NCBI RefSeq assembly: GCF_024294785.1
Contig: NZ_JANCLT010000012.1
Span: forward strand, 52,846 to 116,845
Reading direction: 5' to 3'
DNA from: Ectobacillus ponti
GTDB lineage: Bacteria; Bacillota; Bacilli; Bacillales; Bacillaceae_G
Length of the DNA: 64,000 bases
Part shown: positions 38,687 to 47,664 of the stretch, piece after piece
Numbering within the stretch: position 1 is the first letter of the stretch
Layout of the letters: each line of letters starts with the position of its first letter
Program-made: the position numbers and the translations under genes
The notes under the pieces: generated by a model
The model's database searches: none
Told to the model about the DNA's origin: nothing
The model's input: the letters and a program-made list of their open reading frames with translations, nothing else

Positions 38687-39042
38687 AAGTATGTAGTCAT
38701 CCGGGGTGCGCCGTACTGAGTCCCAACGCCTACTGTGAACAGCACAGTAGAGATCGTAGACCGGCAGAGCAGAACAGGCAGACAGCACATCAGCGCGGAT
38801 ACAACAGCCGCTGGCGTAAAGCAAGGGCAACTTATCTGTCAAGGCAGCCACTATGTGTACACTGCTTGCAGGCTGGCATGTATACATCTGCTACTGTAGT
38901 GGACCATATCGTGCCGCATAAAGGAGACAGCGCGCTGTTCTGGGATAAGACTAACTGGCAGCCACTATGTAAGAGGTGCCATGATATTAAGACAGTCACA
39001 GAAGACGGCGGCTTTGGTAAGCCGGTCAAGGAGAGAGAGTAA
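38668..39042 (+). CDS. HNH endonuclease (packaging associated)
   Basis: ATG at 38668 gives 124 aa. The zinc-holding cysteine pairs and the HNH motif are intact: CVHCLQAG, VVDHIVPHKG, NWQPLCKRCHDIKT. In HK97-like phages an HNH nuclease next to terminase is needed for cos cleavage and packaging. It overlaps the next gene by one base. Confidence 0.92.
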   Translation: MPRRPLKVCSHPGCAVLSPNAYCEQHSRDRRPAEQNRQTAHQRGYNSRWRKARATYLSRQPLCVHCLQAGMYTSATVVDHIVPHKGDSALFWDKTNWQPLCKRCHDIKTVTEDGGFGKPVKERE

Positions 39043-39278
39043 TGGATAGTGATAAGAGCAAGCGCAGGTTTATCTTAGAGTTCGATGAGCCGCCAGCGTT
39101 CCTCTTTGTGTCTGGTGGTGGGCATAGCGGCGATGAAACGATATACATACAGGGGCAAAAGGTACAACATTGGACGGATTTACAACTTAACGCAGGTGTA
39201 GATGATGTAACAACCTATAAAATTGGCTATATAGCAGTAAAAAGCAGGGAAAATGAGGTGAAACGGGAGGGGGTCTAA
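39042..39278 (+). CDS. Hypothetical phage protein (78 aa)
   Basis: The start ATG shares a base with the HNH stop. The 78-aa product has a mixed pattern (RFILEFDEPPAFLFVSGGGH, TIYIQGQKVQHWTDLQLNAG), probably beta-rich. It lies between HNH and terminase genes. Function unknown. Confidence 0.6.
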   Translation: MDSDKSKRRFILEFDEPPAFLFVSGGGHSGDETIYIQGQKVQHWTDLQLNAGVDDVTTYKIGYIAVKSRENEVKREGV

Positions 39279-39370
39279 AAATCCTTAAAAACCGCTTCGG
39301 AAAGACCGCACGGACCCCTTCGCGTGAATTTTTTTCCCAAAACTACAATTTTTTTGGACGAGGTGAGAGT

Positions 39371-39925
39371 ATGCCAGGGGGGAGACCACCAAAACCATTG
39401 CAACTTGTCCAAGGGCACCGGACAAAAGCCGAAATGGCTGTCCGCGCACAAGGTGAAAGTGAGCTGCTCACTGGCGTTCACCTGAAAGAAATGCCCGAGG
39501 TCAAAAAGAACCCGGTCGCGCATAAAGAGTTTGCCCGAATCAAGAAGCTGCTGAAGTCTATCGGTAAAGACGATGACCTGTATGGCAGCATGATTAATTT
39601 GCATTGTCTCCTGCATGCTGAGTGCAAGGAGATCGAAGAGAACAAGGAGATGTTTCGCCAGACGCTGCTGGATTTTGAAGAACAGGCAGCGGAGGAAGAT
39701 ATGCCATTCTCGCAAAAGATGGATCTGAAGATGAAGCTGCAAAAGCAAGTTCTTGACTGTGATAAGGCACTGAAAGATAAGCGGAAAATGCTGATTGATA
39801 TTTCTAAGGAGAATATCATGACAATTCAATCTGCGCTGCGTTCTGTACCGAAAACACCAGAGACGAAATCACAAAGTAAAATGGCCTCCTTCCTGCAGAA
39901 GAGAGGGATAGGCAATGCTACATAA
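39371..39925 (+). CDS. terS: Terminase small subunit, P27 family
   Basis: The 184-aa protein starts MPGGRPPKPLQL, as P27-family terminase small subunits do, and has a long charged helical region (residues about 60-150). It recognises the phage packaging site and delivers DNA to the large subunit, which overlaps it by 11 bp. GACGAGGTGAG precedes the ATG. Confidence 0.9.
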   Translation: MPGGRPPKPLQLVQGHRTKAEMAVRAQGESELLTGVHLKEMPEVKKNPVAHKEFARIKKLLKSIGKDDDLYGSMINLHCLLHAECKEIEENKEMFRQTLLDFEEQAAEEDMPFSQKMDLKMKLQKQVLDCDKALKDKRKMLIDISKENIMTIQSALRSVPKTPETKSQSKMASFLQKRGIGNAT

Positions 39926-41471
39926 TCCAGACAGAGCTTTGCAGGTAATTGAATTCCTTCAGTTGCTCAATCTTACTGATGATTTTTATGGACAGCCCTT
40001 CGTTTTGCAAAAATGGCAGCATGATGTGCTCTGGGATGTGTATGGCACAGTGAATGAACAGGGGTACCGGCAATACCGGTACGCCTATTTGGAGATTCCG
40101 AAAAAGAACGCAAAGACAACGACCATTGCTGCACTGTCTATCCAGCATCTGATCTGTGACCCGCCCGGCGGACAGATTTATTGCTGTGCAGCAGACAAAG
40201 CGCAGGCAAGCTTAACATATAAGGCAGCCTTGCAGATGATTGAGCAGGACCCGGATTTAGCAGCTATCCTCAAGATCACGGACAGTCGGAAAGAAATCGT
40301 AAACAAGCTGACGGGCACATTTTTAAAAGTTATGTCTGCAGAGGCGTATACGAAGCACGGAATTAACCCGACGGTCGTAATTTTTGACGAGCTGCACGCA
40401 CAGCCAAACCGTGACTTGTGGGATGTTATGACATTTGGCTCCGGTGCCGCCCGTAAGGAGCCGCTATACTGGGTCATCACAACAGCTGGAGATGATCCGG
40501 ACCGCCACTCAATTGGCTGGGAAGTACATGAGTATGCGCTGAAGGTGAGAGACGGAGAACTGAATGACCCATATTGGTACGTCAAAATTTTTGCAGCTCC
40601 TGAAGATGCTGATATTTTTGATGAAAAAACATGGTATATAGCCAATCCTTCGCTGGGCGTCACGATTGATATTGAATCTGTTCGACAAGAGGCAATTGGA
40701 GCCAAGAATGATCCAGCCAAGGAAAAATTGTTCCGATGGCTCCGGCTGAATCAGTGGATTTCCCTGAAGAAAATCGGCTGGCTGCCTCTTACCTTGTGGG
40801 ATAGCACAGTATCCCAACTGAATAAGAGTGACCTGCTCGGCAAGCGCTGTTATTTAGGGCTGGACTTATCCTCCACAACAGACTTAACGGGCTTAACCTT
40901 GCTCTTTCCGCCGCAAGATGGACTGCCGCATTGGTATTTTTTCAGTGAGGGCTGGGTGCCGGAGGATAACATGAAGGAGCGGGTAAGCCGTGACAAAGTG
41001 CCGTATGATCGCTGGGTGCAGGGCGGCTATATGCATGCAACGCCAGGCAATGTCATCGACTACGGATTTGTGGAAGCCCGTATCCTGCAGCTCAGCAAGC
41101 AGTATCGGTGCCAGGTGCTCGGTACGGACCCATGGAACAGCCGTATGCTGACACAACGGCTCATGGCGAAGGATGTGGATGTTCTTGAAGTTAATCAGAA
41201 CATGGCTATGATGTCGCCGGCCATGAAGGAAATTGAACGGATGCTGAAGTCAGGCATGATGAAACACGACCACAATCCATTAGGCCGCTGGTGCTTTGGG
41301 AATGTGGTCGTTGCTGTTGATGGCAATGAAAACATCAAACCGATGAAAAACAGGTCCACAGACCGCATTGACCTAACGGTATCTCTTATCAATGCCATGG
41401 CAGTAGCTGTCAAAATGGAAGATGCCCAGAAGCCAAGTGTGTATGAAGGACGAAGCTTCTTGATGTTATAG
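39915..41471 (+). CDS. terL: Terminase large subunit
   Basis: The 518-aa protein has a P27/HK97-type terminase pattern: an ATPase domain with Walker A-like IPKKNAKTTT (61-70), Walker B IFDE (156-159), and a C-terminal nuclease domain with LGLDLSSTTDLTG and acidic residues in TDPWN and DRIDL. It pumps DNA into the head and cuts concatemers. The length is normal and the frame is intact. Confidence 0.96.
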   Translation: MLHNPDRALQVIEFLQLLNLTDDFYGQPFVLQKWQHDVLWDVYGTVNEQGYRQYRYAYLEIPKKNAKTTTIAALSIQHLICDPPGGQIYCCAADKAQASLTYKAALQMIEQDPDLAAILKITDSRKEIVNKLTGTFLKVMSAEAYTKHGINPTVVIFDELHAQPNRDLWDVMTFGSGAARKEPLYWVITTAGDDPDRHSIGWEVHEYALKVRDGELNDPYWYVKIFAAPEDADIFDEKTWYIANPSLGVTIDIESVRQEAIGAKNDPAKEKLFRWLRLNQWISLKKIGWLPLTLWDSTVSQLNKSDLLGKRCYLGLDLSSTTDLTGLTLLFPPQDGLPHWYFFSEGWVPEDNMKERVSRDKVPYDRWVQGGYMHATPGNVIDYGFVEARILQLSKQYRCQVLGTDPWNSRMLTQRLMAKDVDVLEVNQNMAMMSPAMKEIERMLKSGMMKHDHNPLGRWCFGNVVVAVDGNENIKPMKNRSTDRIDLTVSLINAMAVAVKMEDAQKPSVYEGRSFLML

Positions 41472-41485
41472 GGGGAGGTGAGGCA

Positions 41486-41659
41486 GTGGATTTGGCAGAC
41501 ATCTTAATTTTAGTCGGTATTGTACTTCTTAGCATCGGCTGTGGCATGATCTATCTCCCGCTCTCCTTTGCGGTACCAGGTATCATTTTGCTATGCATCG
41601 GCTTGAAAATAACATTTTTAAAGCCTGTTGTAGCGCAAAAAGGGGGTGAGAAAACATAA
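41486..41659 (+). CDS. Small membrane protein between terminase and portal
   Basis: GTG at 41486 after GGGGGAGGTGAGG gives 57 aa with two hydrophobic spans (ILILVGIVLLSIGCGMIYL and FAVPGIILLCIGLKITFL). It abuts the portal gene by one base. Small membrane proteins at this place occur in some HK97-like phages. Function unknown. Confidence 0.6.
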   Translation: MDLADILILVGIVLLSIGCGMIYLPLSFAVPGIILLCIGLKITFLKPVVAQKGGEKT

Positions 41660-42951
41660 TGGGTCTCTTTTCTAAGGCGGTCGAGAATCGCTTTCTAATC
41701 ACAACATCCTATTCCGGACTTGTAGGGAACATTGACGTGTTGAGCCTGTCGCCGCCGCAATCGGATGCAGGTGTAACGGTCAACGAAAATATTGCTATGC
41801 AAAACGTAGCCGTGAGCGCTGCAATCGGCATCATCAGTGAAACAATCGGCTCCCTTCCATTGGAATTATACAAACACATGAAGGATGGCCGGCAGATTGC
41901 GAAAGAGCATCCGGTGTGGATGCTCATCCATGACAGCCCGAATCCGTTCATGACCGCTATCGTATTCTGGGAGTTGCTCATGTCACATGTGCTCAGCTGG
42001 GGCAACGGCTATGCTGAGATCGAGTGGGGGGCGGATGGATGGCCAAAGGCATTATGGCCGCTTCGTCCAGACACGACATTCCCTTATGTGGATTACAGCG
42101 ATAATTCGTTTAAATATCGGGTCTCTTTCAATGGACAAATCCGTGAGCTGAAGCCGCATCAGGTTCTGCACATACACGGCTTAGGCTTCGATGGATTACG
42201 CGGCTATTCTCCTATCAAGATGCACACACAAGCTATCGGGCTTTCGATTGCGCTTGAAAAATTCGGCGCTTCCTACTTCGGGAACGGAGCGAAACCGGGC
42301 GGCGTGCTCGAGCATCCGGGACAGCTATCGGACACGGCAAACGCTAATCTTCGGACTGGTTGGGAAACGATGCACAAAGGCTTGGACAACACGCACCGCA
42401 TCGCCATCCTCGAGGAGGGTATGAGCTACAAACAAATTGGCATTCCACCAGAGGACAGCCAATTTTTGGAGAGCCGAAAATTCCAGATTGCAGAAATTGC
42501 CCGTATCTATCGGGTGCCGCTGCACATGTTGGCTGAGTTGGATCGCTCCACAAACAATAACATTGAGCACCAAAGCATTGAGTTTGTAAAGCATACTATC
42601 CGTCCATGGGCTATTAAGATTGAGCAGGAAATCAACAGCAAGCTCCTTTTGCCGCGGGAGCGGAAGAAATACTTCTGCAGCTTCGACATGGATGATCTGC
42701 TGCGCGGCGATATGCTGAGCCGGTACAATGCCTATCAGATTGCGCGGCAAAACGGCTGGATGAGCGCAAATGATATCCGAGCAAAAGAAAACCAAAACCC
42801 TATCCCAAAAGAACAGGGAGGCAATGAGTACATGGTGAACAGCGCCATGCAGCCGATTTCTGTACTGATGAAAGGGGGTGGAAATAATGAAGCTGGAAAA
42901 ACGAACGCTGACAATCAGCGACCTGGAGATCAGGGAGATGGAGGGCAATGA
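41659..42951 (+). CDS. Phage portal protein, HK97 family
   Basis: The 430-aa protein has the HK97 portal pattern: IGIISETIGSLPLELYKHM, LLMSHVLSWGNGYAEI, and IARIYRVPLHMLAELDRSTN. Portals form the dodecameric channel at one vertex of the head for DNA entry and tail joining. GGGGGTGAG precedes the ATG. The gene overlaps the protease by 65 bp. Confidence 0.95.
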   Translation: MGLFSKAVENRFLITTSYSGLVGNIDVLSLSPPQSDAGVTVNENIAMQNVAVSAAIGIISETIGSLPLELYKHMKDGRQIAKEHPVWMLIHDSPNPFMTAIVFWELLMSHVLSWGNGYAEIEWGADGWPKALWPLRPDTTFPYVDYSDNSFKYRVSFNGQIRELKPHQVLHIHGLGFDGLRGYSPIKMHTQAIGLSIALEKFGASYFGNGAKPGGVLEHPGQLSDTANANLRTGWETMHKGLDNTHRIAILEEGMSYKQIGIPPEDSQFLESRKFQIAEIARIYRVPLHMLAELDRSTNNNIEHQSIEFVKHTIRPWAIKIEQEINSKLLLPRERKKYFCSFDMDDLLRGDMLSRYNAYQIARQNGWMSANDIRAKENQNPIPKEQGGNEYMVNSAMQPISVLMKGGGNNEAGKTNADNQRPGDQGDGGQ

Positions 42952-43513
42952 TGGCGATGAAGGGGCTCAAGCACCTGTTATCAGCGGTTATGCTGCTTTG
43001 TACAACTCAGAAAGCGAACTGCTCTACGGATTTTTTAGAGAGGTTATCCGTCCGGGAGCATTCGATTCCTCCATAAACGGCGATATCCGCTGCCTATTCA
43101 ACCATGATTCCAGCTATGTGCTCGGCCGGACAGCATCCGGCACCCTGCAGCTACGCAGTGATGCAAAAGGGCTCTTCTTCTCGGTTACGCCGCCGGATGC
43201 TACCTGGGCAGAAGACCTGCAGCAGAGCATCAAGCGCGGTGACATCAATCAGATGTCATTTGGTTTTACGACCGAAGATGACAAATGGGAAGATCTTGAA
43301 GATGGCACAACCCTGCGCGAACTGCTGGATGTGAATCTGCTGGAGGTGTCCATTGTGACTTTCCCAGCCTACACAAGCACCTCTGCCAGCGTGAGAAGTG
43401 CAGAAGAAATTGAAGATGAAGCAATTCGAAAGCAGTTTGAGCAGCGCCATCAGCACCAGGGCTCAAGCCGCTTTTTTGAATTCCAACTAAAACTAATGAA
43501 AATGGGTGATTAA
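42887..43513 (+). CDS. Prohead protease, HK97 family
   Basis: ATG at 42887 after AGGGGGTGG gives 208 aa. The catalytic His is H73 (FNHDSSYVLGRT) and the catalytic Ser S124 (INQMSFGF); an acidic residue in LLEVSIVTFPAY completes the pattern. It cleaves the delta domain from the capsid protein made by the next gene and then itself. Frame and length are normal. Confidence 0.95.
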   Translation: MKLEKRTLTISDLEIREMEGNDGDEGAQAPVISGYAALYNSESELLYGFFREVIRPGAFDSSINGDIRCLFNHDSSYVLGRTASGTLQLRSDAKGLFFSVTPPDATWAEDLQQSIKRGDINQMSFGFTTEDDKWEDLEDGTTLRELLDVNLLEVSIVTFPAYTSTSASVRSAEEIEDEAIRKQFEQRHQHQGSSRFFEFQLKLMKMGD

Positions 43514-44755
43514 ATGGCAAACGTGCATACGATTTTGGAATTGCGCCGCCAGCGTGCGAACGTGGTCAAGCAGTATGAGGAAGTGCTGAACCGTCATAAA
43601 GAGGAGAAGCGCAGCCTCACACAAGAGGAAGAGAACCAGCTGGATAAGCTGCACAATGAAGAAGTATCCCTGCGCAAGCAAATCGAGCGCGAGGAGTACC
43701 TGGAGGAGCAAAACAAGTCTCTTGCCGGTCATGAGAACCGCTTTATGGCGGATGACAAAGAAAAGGCAGAAGTAAACAAGGATGAGTATCGTTCTGTGTT
43801 CAGCAAGTGGCTGACAGGCGGCGTGGAGATGCTGTCTACAGAAGAGCGTAACCTGCTGTTCAGCCAGCGCTCTGAAGAACGTGCAATGAGTGCCGGCACC
43901 AATACAGCTGGTGGATATACGGTGCCACAGGGCTTTTATAACAAGCTCATTGAGGCGCTGAAGTTTTACGGCGGCATGCGCGATGTAGCGAATGTCATCC
44001 AGACAGAGATGGGCAACGCTTTGCCAATTCCATCTGTCAATGACACATCGCAAGTTGGTGCGATTGTGGCAGAAAACACTGCTGTCACGCAGCAGGATGT
44101 TACCTTTGGACAGGTTACACTGAATGCTTACAAGTACACGTCCAAGCTGATTCTGGTATCCATGGAACTCCTGCAGGATTCTGCATTCAATCTTGAGGAT
44201 TATTTGGCAAAGGCGCTCGGCGTGCGGATTGGCCGCATTCACAACACGCACTTTACGACGGGGACAGGTACATCTCAGCCGCAGGGCGTTGTGACAGGTG
44301 CCACGCTTGGCACCACAGGTGCAACAGGACAGACAACATCTATCGTGTATGACGACCTCATTGAGCTGGAGCACGCAGTGGACATTGCATATCGTCCCAA
44401 TGCACAGTTTATGATGCATGACAGCACGTTAAAATCATTGAAAAAGCTGAAAGACAGCTATGGCCGCCCACTCTGGTTGCCTGGTCTTGCCTTCAAGGAG
44501 CCGGATACGATCAACGGCTACAAATACACGCTGAACAATGACATGGCGACGATGGCAGCATCTGCGAAGTCCATGCTGTTCGGTGATTTCAGCAACTACT
44601 GGATTCGCGATGTGCTCGGCATCACGCTGGTTCGCTTCAACGAAAAATATATGGATTCTGGCCAAGTGGGCTTCGTGGCGTTTGCTCGTGCAGACGGGAA
44701 ATTGGTCAACGCCGGAACCAACCCGATTGCGTACTATCAAAACTCAGCAACTTAA
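43514..44755 (+). CDS. Major capsid protein, HK97 fold
   Basis: The 413-aa protein starts with a helical coiled-coil delta/scaffold part (about residues 1-95, rich in Glu and Lys) that the protease removes. The mature HK97-like domain follows, with NTAGGYTVPQGFYNKLIEAL, MELLQDSAFNLEDYLAKALG, and the C-terminal HFTTGTGTSQPQGVVTGATL region. A strong terminator-like hairpin follows the stop, suiting a gene whose product is needed in about 400 copies. Confidence 0.96.
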   Translation: MANVHTILELRRQRANVVKQYEEVLNRHKEEKRSLTQEEENQLDKLHNEEVSLRKQIEREEYLEEQNKSLAGHENRFMADDKEKAEVNKDEYRSVFSKWLTGGVEMLSTEERNLLFSQRSEERAMSAGTNTAGGYTVPQGFYNKLIEALKFYGGMRDVANVIQTEMGNALPIPSVNDTSQVGAIVAENTAVTQQDVTFGQVTLNAYKYTSKLILVSMELLQDSAFNLEDYLAKALGVRIGRIHNTHFTTGTGTSQPQGVVTGATLGTTGATGQTTSIVYDDLIELEHAVDIAYRPNAQFMMHDSTLKSLKKLKDSYGRPLWLPGLAFKEPDTINGYKYTLNNDMATMAASAKSMLFGDFSNYWIRDVLGITLVRFNEKYMDSGQVGFVAFARADGKLVNAGTNPIAYYQNSAT

Positions 44756-44757
44756 TG

Positions 44758-44782
44758 GAGAGTGCTTCTGCACTCTCTTTTT
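44758..44782 (+). terminator. Terminator-like hairpin after the capsid gene
   Basis: GAGAGTGC (44758-44765) pairs perfectly with GCACTCTC (44770-44777) around TTCT, followed by TTTTT. It probably reduces read-through after the capsid gene or shields its mRNA from 3' decay. Confidence 0.75.
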
Positions 44783-44800
44783 GATGAAGGAGGCGTGCAT

Positions 44801-45106
44801 ATGTTGAGTTTGGCAGATGCCAAAGCATATCTCAGAGTAGACTTTGCCGATGACGATGCGCTTATTACGGCGCTAATCGCCGCGTCAAAAGACCACATTG
44901 AGACATTTCTCAAGCGCCCGATTGATTCCGCAGCCATGACAGCCGCAAATCAATGGACGGTCCCGAAAACGATTGACATTGTACAGCAAATGCTGGTAAC
45001 GCACTGGTACGAAAATCGGGGCATAGTCGGACCGGCAAACCTCAAGGAACTGCCGTTCACGGTAAAAAGCCTGCTCACACCGTACCGATTGGGGATATAT
45101 CAATGA
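44801..45106 (+). CDS. Head-tail connector protein (gp6-like)
   Basis: ATG at 44801 after GAAGGAGGCG gives 101 aa; the in-frame ATG at 44762 lies in the hairpin and is rejected. The pattern LADAKAYLRVDFADDDALIT followed by ASKDHIETFLKRP is typical of HK97 gp6/DUF3199-type connectors that extend the portal. It overlaps the next gene by ATGA. Confidence 0.88.
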   Translation: MLSLADAKAYLRVDFADDDALITALIAASKDHIETFLKRPIDSAAMTAANQWTVPKTIDIVQQMLVTHWYENRGIVGPANLKELPFTVKSLLTPYRLGIYQ

Positions 45107-45432
45107 ATCCGGGGCTGATGAGGGAGCGGATCACGGTGCAAAAAGTCAAGCGCGTGAACGATGGCATAGGCGGCTCTATCCAAACATGGGTGGATGTCGT
45201 GACCACCTTCGCACAGGTTGTCATTTTGAATGGGTTGGAGGACTATGAGCAGCAGGCTCTGACAAATACGACCTACTACAAAATTATCACGCGCTATCGC
45301 TCTACGCCGATTGACCCCTTCAACCGCATCGTCTGGCGCGGCCGTCTTATCGACGTGAACAGCGTGCTGCCGGATGCGAAGCGGATTTATGTGACTCTTA
45401 TGTGTCAGGACGTGAAAGTGAATGGCGAATAG
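45103..45432 (+). CDS. Phage head closure protein
   Basis: The 109-aa protein follows the SPP1 gp16 / HK97 head-tail adaptor pattern: MRERITVQKVKRVNDGIGGS, then YKIITRYRSTPIDPFNRIVW, and a final beta part. It closes the head after packaging and joins the tail. Confidence 0.87.
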   Translation: MNPGLMRERITVQKVKRVNDGIGGSIQTWVDVVTTFAQVVILNGLEDYEQQALTNTTYYKIITRYRSTPIDPFNRIVWRGRLIDVNSVLPDAKRIYVTLMCQDVKVNGE

Positions 45433-45808
45433 GGGATTTTATACAGAATTGTCTGGGCTGCAAAGTGCAATTAGCAAGCTACAAATTTACAACATTGCTA
45501 AAAAAGCCGGTGTGAAGCGCGTGGTGCAGGAAACAGCGCAGAACATCAAACAAGAAGCACAAAGCCTCGTGCCTTACATGACAGGCGATACAGAGGAGAG
45601 CATTAAGCCGAAGTATTTTGACGGCGGTCTGGCTGCTACCATTGGGCCGCGCAAGCCGCTTGGTTGGAAGGCGCATTTTCTGGAGTTCGGCAGCTATAAC
45701 GTATTGGCCAAGCGCGAAATCCCGGCTCGCCCGTTTATGGGCCCGGCGTTTGAGCAGAATCGGGAGCCGTATTTGCAGAAGCTGCGGCAGGAGCTGCGTG
45801 ATATATGA
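45422..45808 (+). CDS. HK97 gp10-like tail completion protein
   Basis: The 128-aa protein overlaps the head-closure gene by 11 bp. It has the gp10 pattern: RVVQETAQNIKQEAQSLVPY, TGDTEESIKPK, and a C-terminal EFGSYNVLAKREIPARPFMG. It acts at the head-tail joint. Confidence 0.87.
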   Translation: MANRGFYTELSGLQSAISKLQIYNIAKKAGVKRVVQETAQNIKQEAQSLVPYMTGDTEESIKPKYFDGGLAATIGPRKPLGWKAHFLEFGSYNVLAKREIPARPFMGPAFEQNREPYLQKLRQELRDI

Positions 45809-46194
45809 TTGCGCTTGATGTGATTCAGAAAGCAATTTTTCAGAAGCTGAGTACAACCGGCAACATTACTTCGTTCTGCGGTGTGTATGATCTTATCCCG
45901 GAAAATGCTTCTTTCCCATATGTCCGTGTAGGTGATGACCGCGCGGTGCCTTGGGAGACAAAGAGTTTCGACGGGCATCAGGTTACGAGCACTATCCACA
46001 TCTGGAGCGCGTACAAGGGTAAAAAAGAGGTTAAAAACATTATTTCGCTTGTAGATAATGCGATTCGTGCCGGTTTAACATTGGATGCCGGTTACACTAT
46101 GGATTTTTGGCGGCTCAGCAGCGCAAATATTTTGGAGGATGACCGGTATCAGCATGGTGTCCTCACCTATACTTTCAGAATTGTACAAAGATAA
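45805..46194 (+). CDS. DUF3168-type tail terminator protein
   Basis: The 129-aa protein starts with overlap ATGA and has the DUF3168 pattern (PYVRVGDDRAVPWETKSFDG, HIWSAYKGKKEVKNII, YTFRIV at the end). Members cap the tail tube and set the end of tail polymerisation. Confidence 0.85.
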   Translation: MIALDVIQKAIFQKLSTTGNITSFCGVYDLIPENASFPYVRVGDDRAVPWETKSFDGHQVTSTIHIWSAYKGKKEVKNIISLVDNAIRAGLTLDAGYTMDFWRLSSANILEDDRYQHGVLTYTFRIVQR

Positions 46195-46207
46195 GGAGTG
46201 AGATAAA

Positions 46208-46552
46208 ATGGCAGATTTAACACCTACCGTGATTAACCCAAACGCCTCTTCTTTTTCAGCTACACTTGTTGCAGCGGCAGCAGGCGGAGACACATTTATC
46301 AACGATGGGAAAACAGTATTCCGCGTGAAAAATGCAGGCGGTTCTGCAGTGACTGTCACGTTTTCTACACAGTCAGCCAACAACCACGGATTTAAGCAAA
46401 ATTTAGCCGTCACCGTGCCGGCTACATCCGGCGATGTACTTGTAGGACTCTTTGATCCAGAGCGCTTTAATGACAGCAACGGGCGCGTCAACGTGTCCTA
46501 CTCAGCGGTTACATCCGTTACGGTTGCACCAATTTCATTAGGCTATAAATAA
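46208..46552 (+). CDS. Hypothetical beta-rich structural protein
   Basis: ATG at 46208 after AAGGAGTGAG gives 114 aa, rich in Val, Thr and Ala with an immunoglobulin-like pattern (VFRVKNAGGSAVTVTFSTQS, LAVTVPATSGDVLVGLFDPE). Its position between tail terminator and tail tube genes suggests a decoration or head-fibre protein. No family is named with confidence. Confidence 0.6.
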   Translation: MADLTPTVINPNASSFSATLVAAAAGGDTFINDGKTVFRVKNAGGSAVTVTFSTQSANNHGFKQNLAVTVPATSGDVLVGLFDPERFNDSNGRVNVSYSAVTSVTVAPISLGYK

Positions 46553-46565
46553 GGAGGTATAAGGC

Positions 46566-46967
46566 ATGGCAAGAGGTTTGGATTTTATTATCAAGGTCAA
46601 TACCGGCACGATTGCATCGCCTACATGGACGACTGTAGCTGCCCAGCGCGGCGGCACACTCAAACGGGATGCCGATACACTGGACCTCACAACAAAGGAT
46701 TCTGCCGGATGGCAGGAGCTAGATTACGGCCTGCGCAGCTGGGGCATTGAGGCAGACGGTCTGCTAGTCGAAAATGATGCCGGCTATCTTGCGCTGGAAA
46801 ATGCGTACATGACCCGAACAAAGGTACAGGTTTTCGCACAGACAGCGGCCGGGTCTAAGTATCAGGGAATGGCAGTTCTCAAATCTTTCCCGATTGAAAT
46901 GCCTTATGATGACAGCGCGACTTACAAAGTCACATTTGAAGGCAGCGGCGCATTGCAAAAGATTTAG
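46566..46967 (+). CDS. Major tail tube protein
   Basis: The 133-aa protein follows AAGGAGG. It has the small-type tail tube pattern: VAAQRGGTLKRDADTLDLTT, DSAGWQELDYGLRSWGIEAD, and a C-terminal SFPIEMPYDDSATYKVTFEG. The tail tube polymerises around the tape measure. A terminator-like hairpin follows the stop. Confidence 0.88.
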   Translation: MARGLDFIIKVNTGTIASPTWTTVAAQRGGTLKRDADTLDLTTKDSAGWQELDYGLRSWGIEADGLLVENDAGYLALENAYMTRTKVQVFAQTAAGSKYQGMAVLKSFPIEMPYDDSATYKVTFEGSGALQKI

Positions 46968-46996
46968 GGCGAGCTTCGGCTGGCTCTTTTTCTTTT
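46967..46996 (+). terminator. Hairpin with T-run after the tail tube gene
   Basis: AGC-TTCG-GCT with flanking GAGC/GCTC pairing is followed by TTTTTCTTTT. It is weak as a stem but placed like the hairpin after the capsid gene. Confidence 0.45.
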
Positions 46997-47023
46997 CTAG
47001 AAAAGTAAATGGAGGAATGCACA

Positions 47024-47380
47024 ATGGCATTTATTGTTCTAAACCAAAAGCAATACGAACTTAAATTCACTTACAAGTCCCTTCTCTCCCTCGAAAAATA
47101 CTTCAAAAAGCCAATCGCAGATGTATTTCAGTCCGGCCTAGACCTTGAAAACTTGAATGCCGTCTTGTGGGCATGCCTGCAGCGTGAAAGTGATTTCCGA
47201 GGCACGACGATTGTTGATATTGAAACCCTGCTGGATACAGAGCTGGAAGCGACGCTGGATTTTGATGTATTGAATGCAGCTATTACGCAAGCACTGGATG
47301 AGAGCGTGATCTTAAAAAAAATGAAAGCCCAGGCGGATCGTCTGCAACAGCAAGCGGAGCTCAACCAAGTCGCACAATAA
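47024..47380 (+). CDS. Tail assembly chaperone, first frame (gpG-like)
   Basis: ATG at 47024 after GGAGGAATG gives 118 aa. The helical protein (FTYKSLLSLEKYFKKPIADV, TLLDTELEATLDFDVLNAAI) fits gpG-type tail chaperones that bind the tape measure during assembly. A slippery A AAA AAA (47314-47320) lies near its end, allowing a -1 shift into the next frame to make a longer gpGT form. Confidence 0.82.
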   Translation: MAFIVLNQKQYELKFTYKSLLSLEKYFKKPIADVFQSGLDLENLNAVLWACLQRESDFRGTTIVDIETLLDTELEATLDFDVLNAAITQALDESVILKKMKAQADRLQQQAELNQVAQ

Positions 47381-47664
47381 ACATCGACCAGCTGCAGCAG
47401 CAGGCGTTCCTCATGGGCATCAAGGCTACTGAACTATTGACCTATACGCCGAGAGAATTCGAAAACATGTACCTGGGCTGGTTGCTTTTAGAAAAGCGAA
47501 AAGCCCGGTACATTCAGTTTCTACTTAGCCCGCATGTCAAACGGATGCCGAGCATCGCGGACATTTTGGGATTCGAGGAAGAGGAAATAAAATCCATTAC
47601 GCCTGCTGAGAAGCGGCAGCAGCTGCAAGAGATGAAGCGGCTCTTCGGGGAGGTGACAGAATGA
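47024..47664 (+). CDS. Tail assembly chaperone, -1 frameshift fusion (gpGT-like)
   Basis: The -1 frame is open from 47302 to 47664. A slip on A AAA AAA at 47314-47320 would join residues ending DESVILKK to a Gly/Ser-rich linker (NESPGGSSATASG) and then to the helical T domain (DQLQQQAFLMGIKATELL ... EMKRLFGEV). The total length is about 213 aa. This mirrors lambda G/GT and its relatives. The T part alone also has an ATG at 47413, but no good ribosome binding site lies before it. Confidence 0.75.
47314..47320 (+). other. Slippery site for -1 frameshift
   Basis: The zero-frame codons TTA AAA AAA ATG contain A AAA AAA, the classical X XXY YYZ form, inside a run of eight A. It lies 60 bases before the zero-frame stop and 12 bases after the -1 frame opens. 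Confidence 0.75.
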
